Shown here: positions 1 through 7,905 of the stretch, piece by piece
Layout: each line of letters begins with the position of its first letter
How positions within the stretch are numbered: the first letter of the stretch is position 1
Assembly (NCBI GenBank): GCA_964468185.1
Contig: CAYXTR010000006.1
Span: forward strand, 100,985-164,984
DNA length: 64,000 nucleotides
Origin: JANQFV01 sp964468185
GTDB lineage: Bacteria > Planctomycetota > Phycisphaerae > UBA1845 > Fen-1342
Direction of reading: 5' to 3'
Translations under genes and position numbers: made by a program
The notes under the pieces: generated by a model
Seen by the model: only the letters and a program-made list of their open reading frames with translations
The model's database searches: none
What the model was told of the DNA's origin: nothing

Positions 1-476
1 AGCGCCCCCGTAATCTCCTGGTACTCCGCCGCCAGCTTCTCGTTCTCGACTTGCAGCGGGATGTTCTCATCCCGATATAGCTCAATCGTATTCTCCACAC
101 TCCGCGTCATCACCTCATAACGCTTCGCGGGCAACTCCAGTTCCTCCGCATGCTGCGCATACTTCAGATTCAGCTTGTTGTGCCACGGCTGCGTTTTGGG
201 CGCCACGTTCTCTATGAAGTCCAGGTACCGTTGCATCCGCTCCGGGTCGTCCGTCTGCAGCGTCCGGTCGATCTCTCGCCGCGTGCCCTCCTCACTCAGG
301 CACGCCACCAATTCGCTATAGTCGACCAGCCACTTCTCGAAGTCCGCGACCGACCCGATCTCCCGCTCAGCCAGTTCCTTGAAGTACGGCTCCGCAGTCT
401 CCCACTTGCCAAAATCCGCATCCGGCGCCACGTACTGCCGGGGAAACTCGCGACTCGTGCTCTGGTCGGCGATCAT
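1..476 (-). CDS. M3 family oligoendopeptidase, N-terminal part (cut by window edge)
   Basis: The reading frame runs off the left edge, so only the first 158 codons are visible. The protein starts MIADQSTSREFPRQYVAP and continues with an acidic helical N-terminal lobe (PYFKELAEREI, WLVDYSELVACL, LNLKYAQHAEEL) that is typical of the PepF/M3B oligoendopeptidase family. These are cytoplasmic zinc peptidases that cleave short peptides; the HExxH zinc site lies far downstream and is outside the window, so the assignment rests on the N-terminal lobe only. The ATG was chosen because an AGGAAA sequence lies about 7 bases upstream. It is the last visible gene of the leftward group that includes the SPFH and ABC genes, with about 150 bases separating it from the preceding gene. 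Confidence 0.7.
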   Translation of the reverse strand, partial: MIADQSTSREFPRQYVAPDADFGKWETAEPYFKELAEREIGSVADFEKWLVDYSELVACLSEEGTRREIDRTLQTDDPERMQRYLDFIENVAPKTQPWHNKLNLKYAQHAEELELPAKRYEVMTRSVENTIELYRDENIPLQVENEKLAAEYQEITGA

Positions 477-627
477 AATGTCGTTTCCTATTCACTATTT
501 CAGATGGCCGCATGATCATGAGGCGGCTGTTCACATGAAATCCACGCCCACTGCGCACGCAGAGTAAACATAGCGTCTACCATCCCCGCCGGAATCGTGC
601 CAGTGAAAACGCTCCCAAAAACCACAC

Positions 628-2856
628 CTATCCGCCGGGCCCGCGCGGCAGTGTCCGCACATCCTCATCACGTCCGGCCTCATCGGCCGCCGGATCCCTC
701 CGACGCTCCGGATGCGCCTCACGGTATTCCTCCATCCCGGGCGGCTCCGGGAACGCCTGCTCCAGCTCGAACTCCCACAGCTCACACTCCCGCTCGAACA
801 TCGGCAACAGGTCATCATAAACCACCTGCCGCAGGTAAAGCGGTGCGCGCCGCCATAACCGTACCTTGTGGAGCGTGTCCGCGGGCGCCATCGGCGGCCC
901 CTGCGCGAGCCAGCGCCCAAACGCATCCACGGTCACCTCCCGGAACGGCGGTATGTCCAGCCGCCCCGTCGGCAGATTCCCCTTCTTCTGCATGTAACGT
1001 GTGTGATACTGCTGCGCCGTCCGGGCCACCCGCGCATAGCGGGTCACATTCCCCTTGGCCAGTTCCGTGTAGGCGTTGTAAAGCAACCCATCCAGCACCA
1101 GCCGAATGTCACGCATTCCCGGCACTTCGACACTCTCCAGAAAACTGTCCACCACAAAATCATGCAGCGGCTTCTGGAACGTCTCGTTCGGCTGCCCCCC
1201 ACGTGTCAGCGGGTACGTCTCCCGCAGAATCTGGTAGTACCGCGTCGCTTCGCGCTCACGCCCCGCCAGATAGAGCAGTCGAATCGCCTCACTCAAGAAG
1301 TTGATATGCCCAACGCGATACGTCTCACCCGCCCCCCCCTGCTCACCCGGATTCGGATCGAATAAGGGAGCGTACTCCATATACGCCCGGTGCATCGGCT
1401 CGATCATGTTCAAATCGCGCCCCAGACTCAGATATGACAAGTGCACCTGCTCACGATTCGGCTCGAACGTGACGTCCCCCCGCTGAAACAGATTCCGCAA
1501 GCTGAACAGCAGAATCCGCGCAGTGTTGGTCTTGTCATTCTTGAAATCGTGCAGTTGGGTCCCTCCCAGAACAAGCCCGCGCGCCGCCCAATACAATGCC
1601 TGGGCATCAACCGACCGCCAGTCCATCGGGCCAAAGGTCTGCACCAACTCGACCATGAACTCCGGATCCAGCTTGTATACGTCCCGCAACACCTTCGCTT
1701 GCAGAAAATGAACCAGCGCCTGCCCGGCCACATTCTCCTCCGAGACGCCCAGCAGCGCGTCAAGCCGCCGTACCGCCGCCGGGCGGGTGTCGCTCTCATC
1801 ATCCGCCCCCCGCACACTGCGCTGCAACGTCTGCGGCTCCAGCAACCGCCGATACGGATCAAAAAACCGAAAGGCCAGCCCCGTGTCCCGCCAGTACTCT
1901 TCCTCCGTCAACTCGTCATCCGAAATCGGCACGCCGATGTCCCGACCCGCGTCGTCCCGCATCGTACGCAGCGCCCGCACCATCTCCCGCGCCTGCGGAT
2001 ACTGTACGTACAGCTCGTCCAGCGTCTCCGGCACCTTCGTCAGCGGTAGCAGCCGCACCAGCTCCGCCGCCTGAGCCATCTCGAACGGCGTCCAGCCCGG
2101 CGTCACCCCGCCCGCAACATCCGGCGCCTCCCGCTCGACAAATGCCTCCCCCAGCAACTCCGCCTGCCGCCGCAGCTTCTCCTGCGTCTGCTGAAATGTC
2201 GCGCGACCCGCCTCCTCCAGCAGATCAACATCCTCAAACGACTTCATCTCGTCCGCAATCTGCGCCGTATTCAAATCCGCCATCGGATCCGGCGGCTCGC
2301 CCAGCACCAGATGCATCCGCCACGCCCAGTACGCCTTGTACGCATAGTGCTCGTCATCCAGCGTGTCCCCCATCTTGTTGTTGAACGTCCAGGAAAGCTG
2401 CTTGTACAAATTCAGCGCCCGCGGATTGAACTGGATCCCCTGATCCCGCAGCAACTTCACCCCGTTGTACACCCACTTCCAACGTTCTTCCGGCGTAAAT
2501 GTGGTGACCGAAATGTTCCACGACATATTCCACGCCATGAACTCCCACACCGTCGGGAAATGCGGCTGCAACGTGCAGATCCACTTCCCAAGCTGCATCG
2601 CGTCGTAAAACTTTCCCTCCTCCTTCAATTTCTCCAGCCGAATGAACGCAATATCCGTGATCAGCCCGCGAAACGCGCCAAAAGCCTGGATGGCGAACGC
2701 ATACTCCGGCGGCGCATTCTCCATGGGCGACTCATGGCCGTAGATATTCAGTTCCTGCCGTCCTGTGTTGATCGGCGCAATCCGTGTGCCCGCCGCACCA
2801 ACCAGCACGACGCAACACACCAGCGCGATAACCTGCCTCAGTCGTGCACCAACCAT
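628..2856 (-). CDS. Large membrane-anchored protein of unknown function (742 aa)
   Basis: I do not recognise a named family. The protein begins MVGARLRQVIALVCCVVLVG, a single hydrophobic anchor or uncleaved signal segment, and the rest looks soluble and helical, with tetratricopeptide-like stretches (for example residues roughly 60-180, including FYDAMQLGKWICTLQPHFPT). It is probably exported and held at the inner membrane. It lies about 60 bases downstream of the ABC permease in the same orientation, so it may be a periplasmic partner of that transporter. An in-frame GTG 15 codons upstream is possible; the ATG is preferred because it places the hydrophobic segment at the N-terminus. The C-terminus is rich in Arg, Asp and Gly. 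Confidence 0.65.
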   Translation of the reverse strand: MVGARLRQVIALVCCVVLVGAAGTRIAPINTGRQELNIYGHESPMENAPPEYAFAIQAFGAFRGLITDIAFIRLEKLKEEGKFYDAMQLGKWICTLQPHFPTVWEFMAWNMSWNISVTTFTPEERWKWVYNGVKLLRDQGIQFNPRALNLYKQLSWTFNNKMGDTLDDEHYAYKAYWAWRMHLVLGEPPDPMADLNTAQIADEMKSFEDVDLLEEAGRATFQQTQEKLRRQAELLGEAFVEREAPDVAGGVTPGWTPFEMAQAAELVRLLPLTKVPETLDELYVQYPQAREMVRALRTMRDDAGRDIGVPISDDELTEEEYWRDTGLAFRFFDPYRRLLEPQTLQRSVRGADDESDTRPAAVRRLDALLGVSEENVAGQALVHFLQAKVLRDVYKLDPEFMVELVQTFGPMDWRSVDAQALYWAARGLVLGGTQLHDFKNDKTNTARILLFSLRNLFQRGDVTFEPNREQVHLSYLSLGRDLNMIEPMHRAYMEYAPLFDPNPGEQGGAGETYRVGHINFLSEAIRLLYLAGREREATRYYQILRETYPLTRGGQPNETFQKPLHDFVVDSFLESVEVPGMRDIRLVLDGLLYNAYTELAKGNVTRYARVARTAQQYHTRYMQKKGNLPTGRLDIPPFREVTVDAFGRWLAQGPPMAPADTLHKVRLWRRAPLYLRQVVYDDLLPMFERECELWEFELEQAFPEPPGMEEYREAHPERRRDPAADEAGRDEDVRTLPRGPGG

Positions 2857-2916
2857 CAGCCGCCACCCACCCCCTCGACTGCCGACTCGCTCGCCGCGCA
2901 CTGCCGCAGACCAACA

Positions 2917-4296
2917 TCACTCACTGACACTGGCCACCTCACGAGCACTGAATACCAGCCACCCCAACAACACCGCCGCCACGCCGGTCAACAGGATGCG
3001 CACCAGTGCCCACGCCAGCACCGGATTCGGTACGAACTCCCCATCCACCACAAACGGTACACCATCATAATAGCTGAAGTCCGGGAACATCACCTTCAAC
3101 AGCGGAACCAACACCGCCCGCACCGACGGTCCCAAGACACCGTACGGGTCGTGCTGCGGCATCAACATCTCATCGTTCGCACCAATGCCCTCCAGAAACG
3201 CCTGGAGCCACGCGCAGAAGAAATACATCACACTCGTACCGAGCGCCGCCACCGGAAACGAGGCCCATGTGGCAAAAAACAGCCCGACCCCGCTCAATAG
3301 CATCACCCGCAACAGCACAATCGTCAGCGCCCGCACAAAGTTCAACTCAAAACTGCTCACCTTGTAGAGCACTTCCAGACTGCCATCATCCTCAAAAATC
3401 ACCGCCCCATACGTGCTCGGATTCGTGACCAGCAGCTTGGCCCGCCCATCCTTGATCACCCGCGCCGCCCGCACCAGAAACTGATGCGTCTGCCCCGAAC
3501 GCTCCCGGGTGATCATCGGCTCGTGCAGCGGCGCATTCCGCTCCGGATCCAAGAACGTCCACGCGATCGGAATCCGCTCATCCTCCGGCATCGGCCGCCC
3601 CACCGCCTTGTACCGCACCTGGATGACCGTATCCTCCCGCTCCGGCGGCGTAAGATCCTCAAACTCGTACACGCGCTGACTGCGCGGTGCCAATGTCATC
3701 CACCCCTTGGCCAACTCACGCCGAATCTCCTGCAACGCCCGCCGCCGCTGCACCGGCTCAATCTCGCCAGTCTCCAGCCGCTGCTCGACTTCCGCCTGCG
3801 CCGCCTCGTTAATCTGCTCCAACGGAGGCGTCGGCTGCGCCGAATTACGCGCCGACCACACCACGTCCCGCACCTTGTACCGATCGCGCAGAAACTCCTC
3901 CTCCTGCGACTGTATCAGGTACGCCCCTCCATAGATCCCCACGCCCGCAATCACAATGATCAACACGTTGAGCAGGTTGATGCCGAGCCACTTGCCAAAC
4001 AGAATCTGAAACCGCGCTACCGGCTTTGTCGTCACCAGGTGCAGCGTCCGCCGCGTAAACTCATTCGCCAGCGTCGCACACGAGAAGAAAACCGTCGCCA
4101 GGCTCAGAAAGAACCCCAGCGACATCAGCGCGTAGAACAGAAACGTCTGCAGCCGCCCCGCCAGCGTTCCATCCCCCCGCGCCCACTTCAATAAACAAAC
4201 CTCGATCAGCCCCAGCAGAATCAGGAAGACGAGCACAACCTTCATGCGCACGCCTTCCGAGAACGTCAGCAATGCAATCGACCAGACACGTCTCAT
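2917..4296 (-). CDS. ABC-2 type transporter permease (459 aa)
   Basis: This is an integral membrane subunit of an ABC exporter of the ABC-2/NatB/NosY style. The N-terminus is short and cytoplasmic (MRRVWSIALLTFSEGVRMK), followed by membrane segments at about residues 18-35, 46-70 and 97-118. A large soluble loop of about 190 residues sits between, and four further segments lie in the C-terminal third. The extended loop is longer than in minimal ABC-2 permeases and may bind a partner or substrate. Its ATG overlaps the stop codon of the ATPase gene (ATGA), so the two are translationally coupled and almost certainly form one transporter. The substrate cannot be read from the sequence. Confidence 0.82.
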   Translation of the reverse strand: MRRVWSIALLTFSEGVRMKVVLVFLILLGLIEVCLLKWARGDGTLAGRLQTFLFYALMSLGFFLSLATVFFSCATLANEFTRRTLHLVTTKPVARFQILFGKWLGINLLNVLIIVIAGVGIYGGAYLIQSQEEEFLRDRYKVRDVVWSARNSAQPTPPLEQINEAAQAEVEQRLETGEIEPVQRRRALQEIRRELAKGWMTLAPRSQRVYEFEDLTPPEREDTVIQVRYKAVGRPMPEDERIPIAWTFLDPERNAPLHEPMITRERSGQTHQFLVRAARVIKDGRAKLLVTNPSTYGAVIFEDDGSLEVLYKVSSFELNFVRALTIVLLRVMLLSGVGLFFATWASFPVAALGTSVMYFFCAWLQAFLEGIGANDEMLMPQHDPYGVLGPSVRAVLVPLLKVMFPDFSYYDGVPFVVDGEFVPNPVLAWALVRILLTGVAAVLLGWLVFSAREVASVSE

Positions 4297-5513
4297 TCCT
4301 GCTCTCGCTCACGCCGCTCACCCGTAAGCTCGTTGAGCACATCCTCATCCACCTCAGCCGCCGGCGGCGGCGCCGGACGCTTCGGCAACGTCGGCCCATG
4401 GGCCTGGTCGGCCCCCGGTTCCTCAGCCACGGGCGGCTCATCGCCTGGCTCAGAATCAGGCTCCCCGGCCAGTTTGCCCAGTAGAGATTCGTCCACGACC
4501 TCACCGGTCTGCGGCTCCGGAATCGCTTCGGCCCCTGCCGGTGCAGGCCGCGCCGGTTCGGTACCCACCAGCGATTCCAACACCGCCCGCCCCTCTTCCG
4601 TCCCGCCCAGAAAGTGCGCGATATCACCAGCCGGTGCGCTCCCCGCCGTCTCCAACCGCCGCTCGCGCGCCTGCTCGACAATTCGCAGAAACAGCGCCTC
4701 CAGCCGGTCGTGCGGCACCGTCACCGTCGCCGACTTCCCATCCCGCTCAATCAGCCGCAGAATCTCGTTCAGCAGCGGCTCAGACAGCCGCTCCGTCGTA
4801 ATCTGATGCTGATCCTCCCGGCTAAGCACCTCGGTCAGTGGGCCGGACTCCTGCACCCGGCCGCCGTACAGAATCGTCACCCGATTGCATACCTCTTCCA
4901 CATCCGCCAGCAGGTGGCTCGATAGCAAAATCGTCTTCTTATAAACCTTCCCCAGCCGAATGATGATGTCCTTGACCAGCTTCGCGCCGATCGGGTCCAG
5001 GCCGCTGGTCGGCTCATCCAGGATCAACAGCTCCGGGTCATTGATCAGTGCCTGCGCCAAACCGATTCGCCGCGCCATGCCCTTCGAATACTCCCCCACC
5101 GGCCGCCGCGCCGCCGATCGGAGACCCACCATCTCCAGCAACTCTTCCGTCCGCCGCTTCCGCTCTCCGCGCGGCAATCGAAACAGCGTCCCGTAGTAGT
5201 CCAGCGTCTCTCGGGCATTGAGAAACCGGTACAGGTACGACTCTTCCGGCAGGTAGCCAATCCGCGCCTTGACCTGTACATCCCCCGGCGGCTGCCCAAA
5301 CACCGATACACGCCCGCGCGTCGGATGCAGCAGCCCCAGAATCATCTTGATTGCCGTACTCTTGCCCGACCCGTTCGGCCCCAACAGGCCGTACACCTCG
5401 CCCGCTTCGACCTCGAAGTCCAGATCGTTGACCGCCCGCACACGCGCCCGACGCCAGAAGTCACGAAACACCTTCGTCAGACCGACCGCCTTGATAACCG
5501 GTTGAGCGCTCAC
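4293..5513 (-). CDS. ABC transporter ATP-binding protein with long C-terminal extension (406 aa)
   Basis: This is the nucleotide-binding subunit of the adjacent ABC-2 exporter. Walker A is GPNGSGKST at residues 45-53, the signature YSKGM is at 142-146, Walker B LLILDE is at 162-167, and the switch His is H200. The core is about 230 residues. The remaining 170 residues form an unusual tail, first helical and then rich in Pro, Glu and Ala, which is probably regulatory or a docking site. The start is GTG, with AAAGGAGT just upstream. It follows the HflK-like gene by about 40 bases, so the SPFH proteins and the exporter are probably on one transcript. Confidence 0.9.
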   Translation of the reverse strand: MSAQPVIKAVGLTKVFRDFWRRARVRAVNDLDFEVEAGEVYGLLGPNGSGKSTAIKMILGLLHPTRGRVSVFGQPPGDVQVKARIGYLPEESYLYRFLNARETLDYYGTLFRLPRGERKRRTEELLEMVGLRSAARRPVGEYSKGMARRIGLAQALINDPELLILDEPTSGLDPIGAKLVKDIIIRLGKVYKKTILLSSHLLADVEEVCNRVTILYGGRVQESGPLTEVLSREDQHQITTERLSEPLLNEILRLIERDGKSATVTVPHDRLEALFLRIVEQARERRLETAGSAPAGDIAHFLGGTEEGRAVLESLVGTEPARPAPAGAEAIPEPQTGEVVDESLLGKLAGEPDSEPGDEPPVAEEPGADQAHGPTLPKRPAPPPAAEVDEDVLNELTGERREREQE

Positions 5514-5555
5514 GGGACTCCTTTGCCAATCCGACGCGGGCCGCGCTACATTCTA

Positions 5556-6833
5556 TTACTGCTCGCCACGCTGCCGCCGCAACTGACGCTCCTGCTCCAA
5601 CTCAATCAACCGCTGCGGATCGCGATTGACCAGAATCTCGATCTCATCACCCTCCGGCACGAAGAATACTTCGTTCAGCCGATTCGAGAGAATTTGCTCG
5701 CGCATATTGTTCCACAAACCCAATAGCGTAATACGCGGCCGGGCCGCCCGCTGTTCGAGGTACTTCTGAAACTCCTCATACTCGCGCTGCAAGCCCTCAC
5801 TGATCGCCGCCGCCTCGGCTTCCGCCTGACTGATCCGCACGGCCACCTGCCCCCCACCCATCTCACGTGTTTCCATCAGCGCATCGTTAATGGCGAAAAC
5901 CAGCTCATCCAGCGCTGCCTGCTCCGCACCCGCCAGTTGCGCGTCACCGTAAGCCCGAATCAGCTTCACCAGCTCCGGATAGTACGGACCAGCCGCGCGA
6001 CTCAAAATCTCCGTCGCCCGCTCGTTCGCCTCATACTCCAGCCGCTGCCGCTCGTTCTCCGCCCGAATCACATCCAGAAACGCCTGCCGCACACGCCCCG
6101 GCTCGATCGTGTACGCCACCACCTCGACCACTGTCACACCGGTGTGCAACTCGTCCAGTGAAGCCTGCAACCGCCGTTGCACACCCCGCCGCACCCGATC
6201 CAGCGCCTCACGCGTAACCTCTTCCACCGTCCGGCCGGCAACTTCCCGAATCACCGCCGTCTCCGTCAACCGCCCGAGCAGTGGACGGAACTCGTCCACA
6301 TCCCCACCCACATTGCGGACAAAGTCCGCCGCATTCTCAATTCGATACTGTACTTCCCACCGGCCATGCGAGAGGTTCTTGTCACCCGTCAGCATCGCCC
6401 CATCCAGGCCCGGCTTCAGATCCGCCGACCGTGGCACAATCGCTGCCAGGTCACGCGAGGTCGCTGCCTCACCATGCTGGAACATGAACGTCGTGACCTT
6501 CAGTTCCTGAATCCGACCCGTCAGAATGTACTTCGTGTCAAACGGGTCCGGCAACGACCAATGCCAACCCTCGGGAAACACCGGCGTCCGGCGGCCGTCC
6601 ACCTCAATCTGCCGCAGCTTGCCAAAACGCGACACCACCCCCTGCTCACCCGACTCCACGCGAAATACTCCGCTGAACAGATACAGCCCCACCAGCACCA
6701 CCATTAGCAGCCGCAGAATATTGAAGCTGCCACGCAGCGCACTGACCAGCGATTGCTGCGCCGGATCGTCCGGCAACGGACCGGCCCCGTCCTCCGGCCG
6801 CGGCGGATAGCTCAGGTTGGGATCATTAGCCAT
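5556..6833 (-). CDS. SPFH/band 7 protein, HflK-like (425 aa)
   Basis: This is a membrane-anchored SPFH (stomatin/prohibitin/flotillin/HflK-C) protein. A cytoplasmic N-terminus of about 45 residues is followed by one membrane segment (FNILRLLMVVLVGLYLFSGV) and then the SPFH domain, which opens with VESGEQGVVSRFGKL. A helical part contains EAEAAAISEGLQREYEEF. HflK and HflC form a large periplasm-facing cage around FtsH in E. coli and modulate membrane proteolysis; whether this pair does so is inference, because no ftsH is in the window. The chosen ATG overlaps the 3' end of the HflC-like gene by 8 bases (ATGGCTAA), which supports it over the longer frame that starts 24 codons earlier. Confidence 0.8.
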   Translation of the reverse strand: MANDPNLSYPPRPEDGAGPLPDDPAQQSLVSALRGSFNILRLLMVVLVGLYLFSGVFRVESGEQGVVSRFGKLRQIEVDGRRTPVFPEGWHWSLPDPFDTKYILTGRIQELKVTTFMFQHGEAATSRDLAAIVPRSADLKPGLDGAMLTGDKNLSHGRWEVQYRIENAADFVRNVGGDVDEFRPLLGRLTETAVIREVAGRTVEEVTREALDRVRRGVQRRLQASLDELHTGVTVVEVVAYTIEPGRVRQAFLDVIRAENERQRLEYEANERATEILSRAAGPYYPELVKLIRAYGDAQLAGAEQAALDELVFAINDALMETREMGGGQVAVRISQAEAEAAAISEGLQREYEEFQKYLEQRAARPRITLLGLWNNMREQILSNRLNEVFFVPEGDEIEILVNRDPQRLIELEQERQLRRQRGEQ

Positions 6834-7848
6834 CGCTGTCACCTCCGGCAGGCTCGAGCCCATCGGCGAGTTCGTCAGCAGCGGGCCGCGTGCCTGCCCC
6901 CTCAATCCTCACCGGCGGATCCACGAACGGCCCGAAAAACGGCCAGTCCTGGTCCAGGAAGATCGTCGTCTTCTGACTCAGCGCAGCCTTCAACGCATCC
7001 AGCCACCGCAGCCATTCAAAAAACTCGCGATCCTCCTCCGCAATCCGTGCCAGAATACTCGTCGCCGCCCGATACCCCGCCGACTTGATCTGCTGCGCCT
7101 TCGTATCCGCAAATGACAGGATGGCGTCCGCCTCCGACTGCGCCCGCGCCTTGATCGCCTCCGCCCGCGATTTCCCCTCCTCACGATAGCGGGCCGCAAT
7201 CCGATTCCGCTCCTGCTGCATGCTCTTGAACACTTCCTGCGTCACGTCCTGCGGCAAGGAAATCCGCCGAATGCCGATCTCACGCAGCTCGATTCCATAA
7301 TCATCCAGCAAGCCCTGTCCGATCCCACCCTCGTACGCGAGCCCGCCGTCCTCGGTCTCGCTGATCTTCCCACGCATCGCCGTCAGCATTTCCTCGTAGC
7401 TTTGCTCCAGCTCATCCGCATCGAGATTCACAAAGTCCACCAGTGTATGCTGCCCCACCACCGTCGCCTGAATCTGTGCGATCCGCGACCACAAGTGACG
7501 TTCCGCCTCGTCCACCGAACGCGCGCGCCGGAAGAACTGCAACGGCTCCCGAATCCGCCACACCGCATACGAACCGATGATGACGTTCTTGGCGTCCAAC
7601 GTCTTGATTTCCGTCTCCGGCGTATCGAGCGTTCGCAGCCGAATGTCATACTTCTGAATCGTCTCGATCGGCTTGATCCAGCGGAACTTCAGGCCCGGCT
7701 CGCGCACGACACTATCCTCATCCGCCTTGCCCAGCCGCACCTTGACCGCCACCTCATGGAACGAGACCTGATACGTCGAGGCATAGGCCAACAGAATCAG
7801 GATGACCAGCAGTACCAGCACCAGAAACGAAATGGATATCCTGCTCAT
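6826..7848 (-). CDS. SPFH/band 7 protein, HflC-like (340 aa)
   Basis: This is the second SPFH protein of the operon. An N-terminal membrane segment (residues about 3-24) is followed directly by YQVSFHEVAVKVRLGKADED, the HflC-type start of the SPFH fold. A long helical region follows with QQERNRIAARYREEGKSRAE, which resembles the HflC motif in which Glu/Arg-rich helices line the cage wall. It would pair with the downstream HflK-like protein. The ATG at codon 15 of the longer frame was chosen because AGGAG precedes it at normal spacing and the membrane segment then becomes N-terminal. It overlaps the next gene by 8 bases and lies about 60 bases after the large SPFH gene. Confidence 0.85.
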   Translation of the reverse strand: MSRISISFLVLVLLVILILLAYASTYQVSFHEVAVKVRLGKADEDSVVREPGLKFRWIKPIETIQKYDIRLRTLDTPETEIKTLDAKNVIIGSYAVWRIREPLQFFRRARSVDEAERHLWSRIAQIQATVVGQHTLVDFVNLDADELEQSYEEMLTAMRGKISETEDGGLAYEGGIGQGLLDDYGIELREIGIRRISLPQDVTQEVFKSMQQERNRIAARYREEGKSRAEAIKARAQSEADAILSFADTKAQQIKSAGYRAATSILARIAEEDREFFEWLRWLDALKAALSQKTTIFLDQDWPFFGPFVDPPVRIEGAGTRPAADELADGLEPAGGDSDG

Positions 7849-7905
7849 GTGAGCTCCTAAGCTGTCGAAACCGAACCAGCGGCGTGCCACCGGCTCCTGC
7901 GGCCA

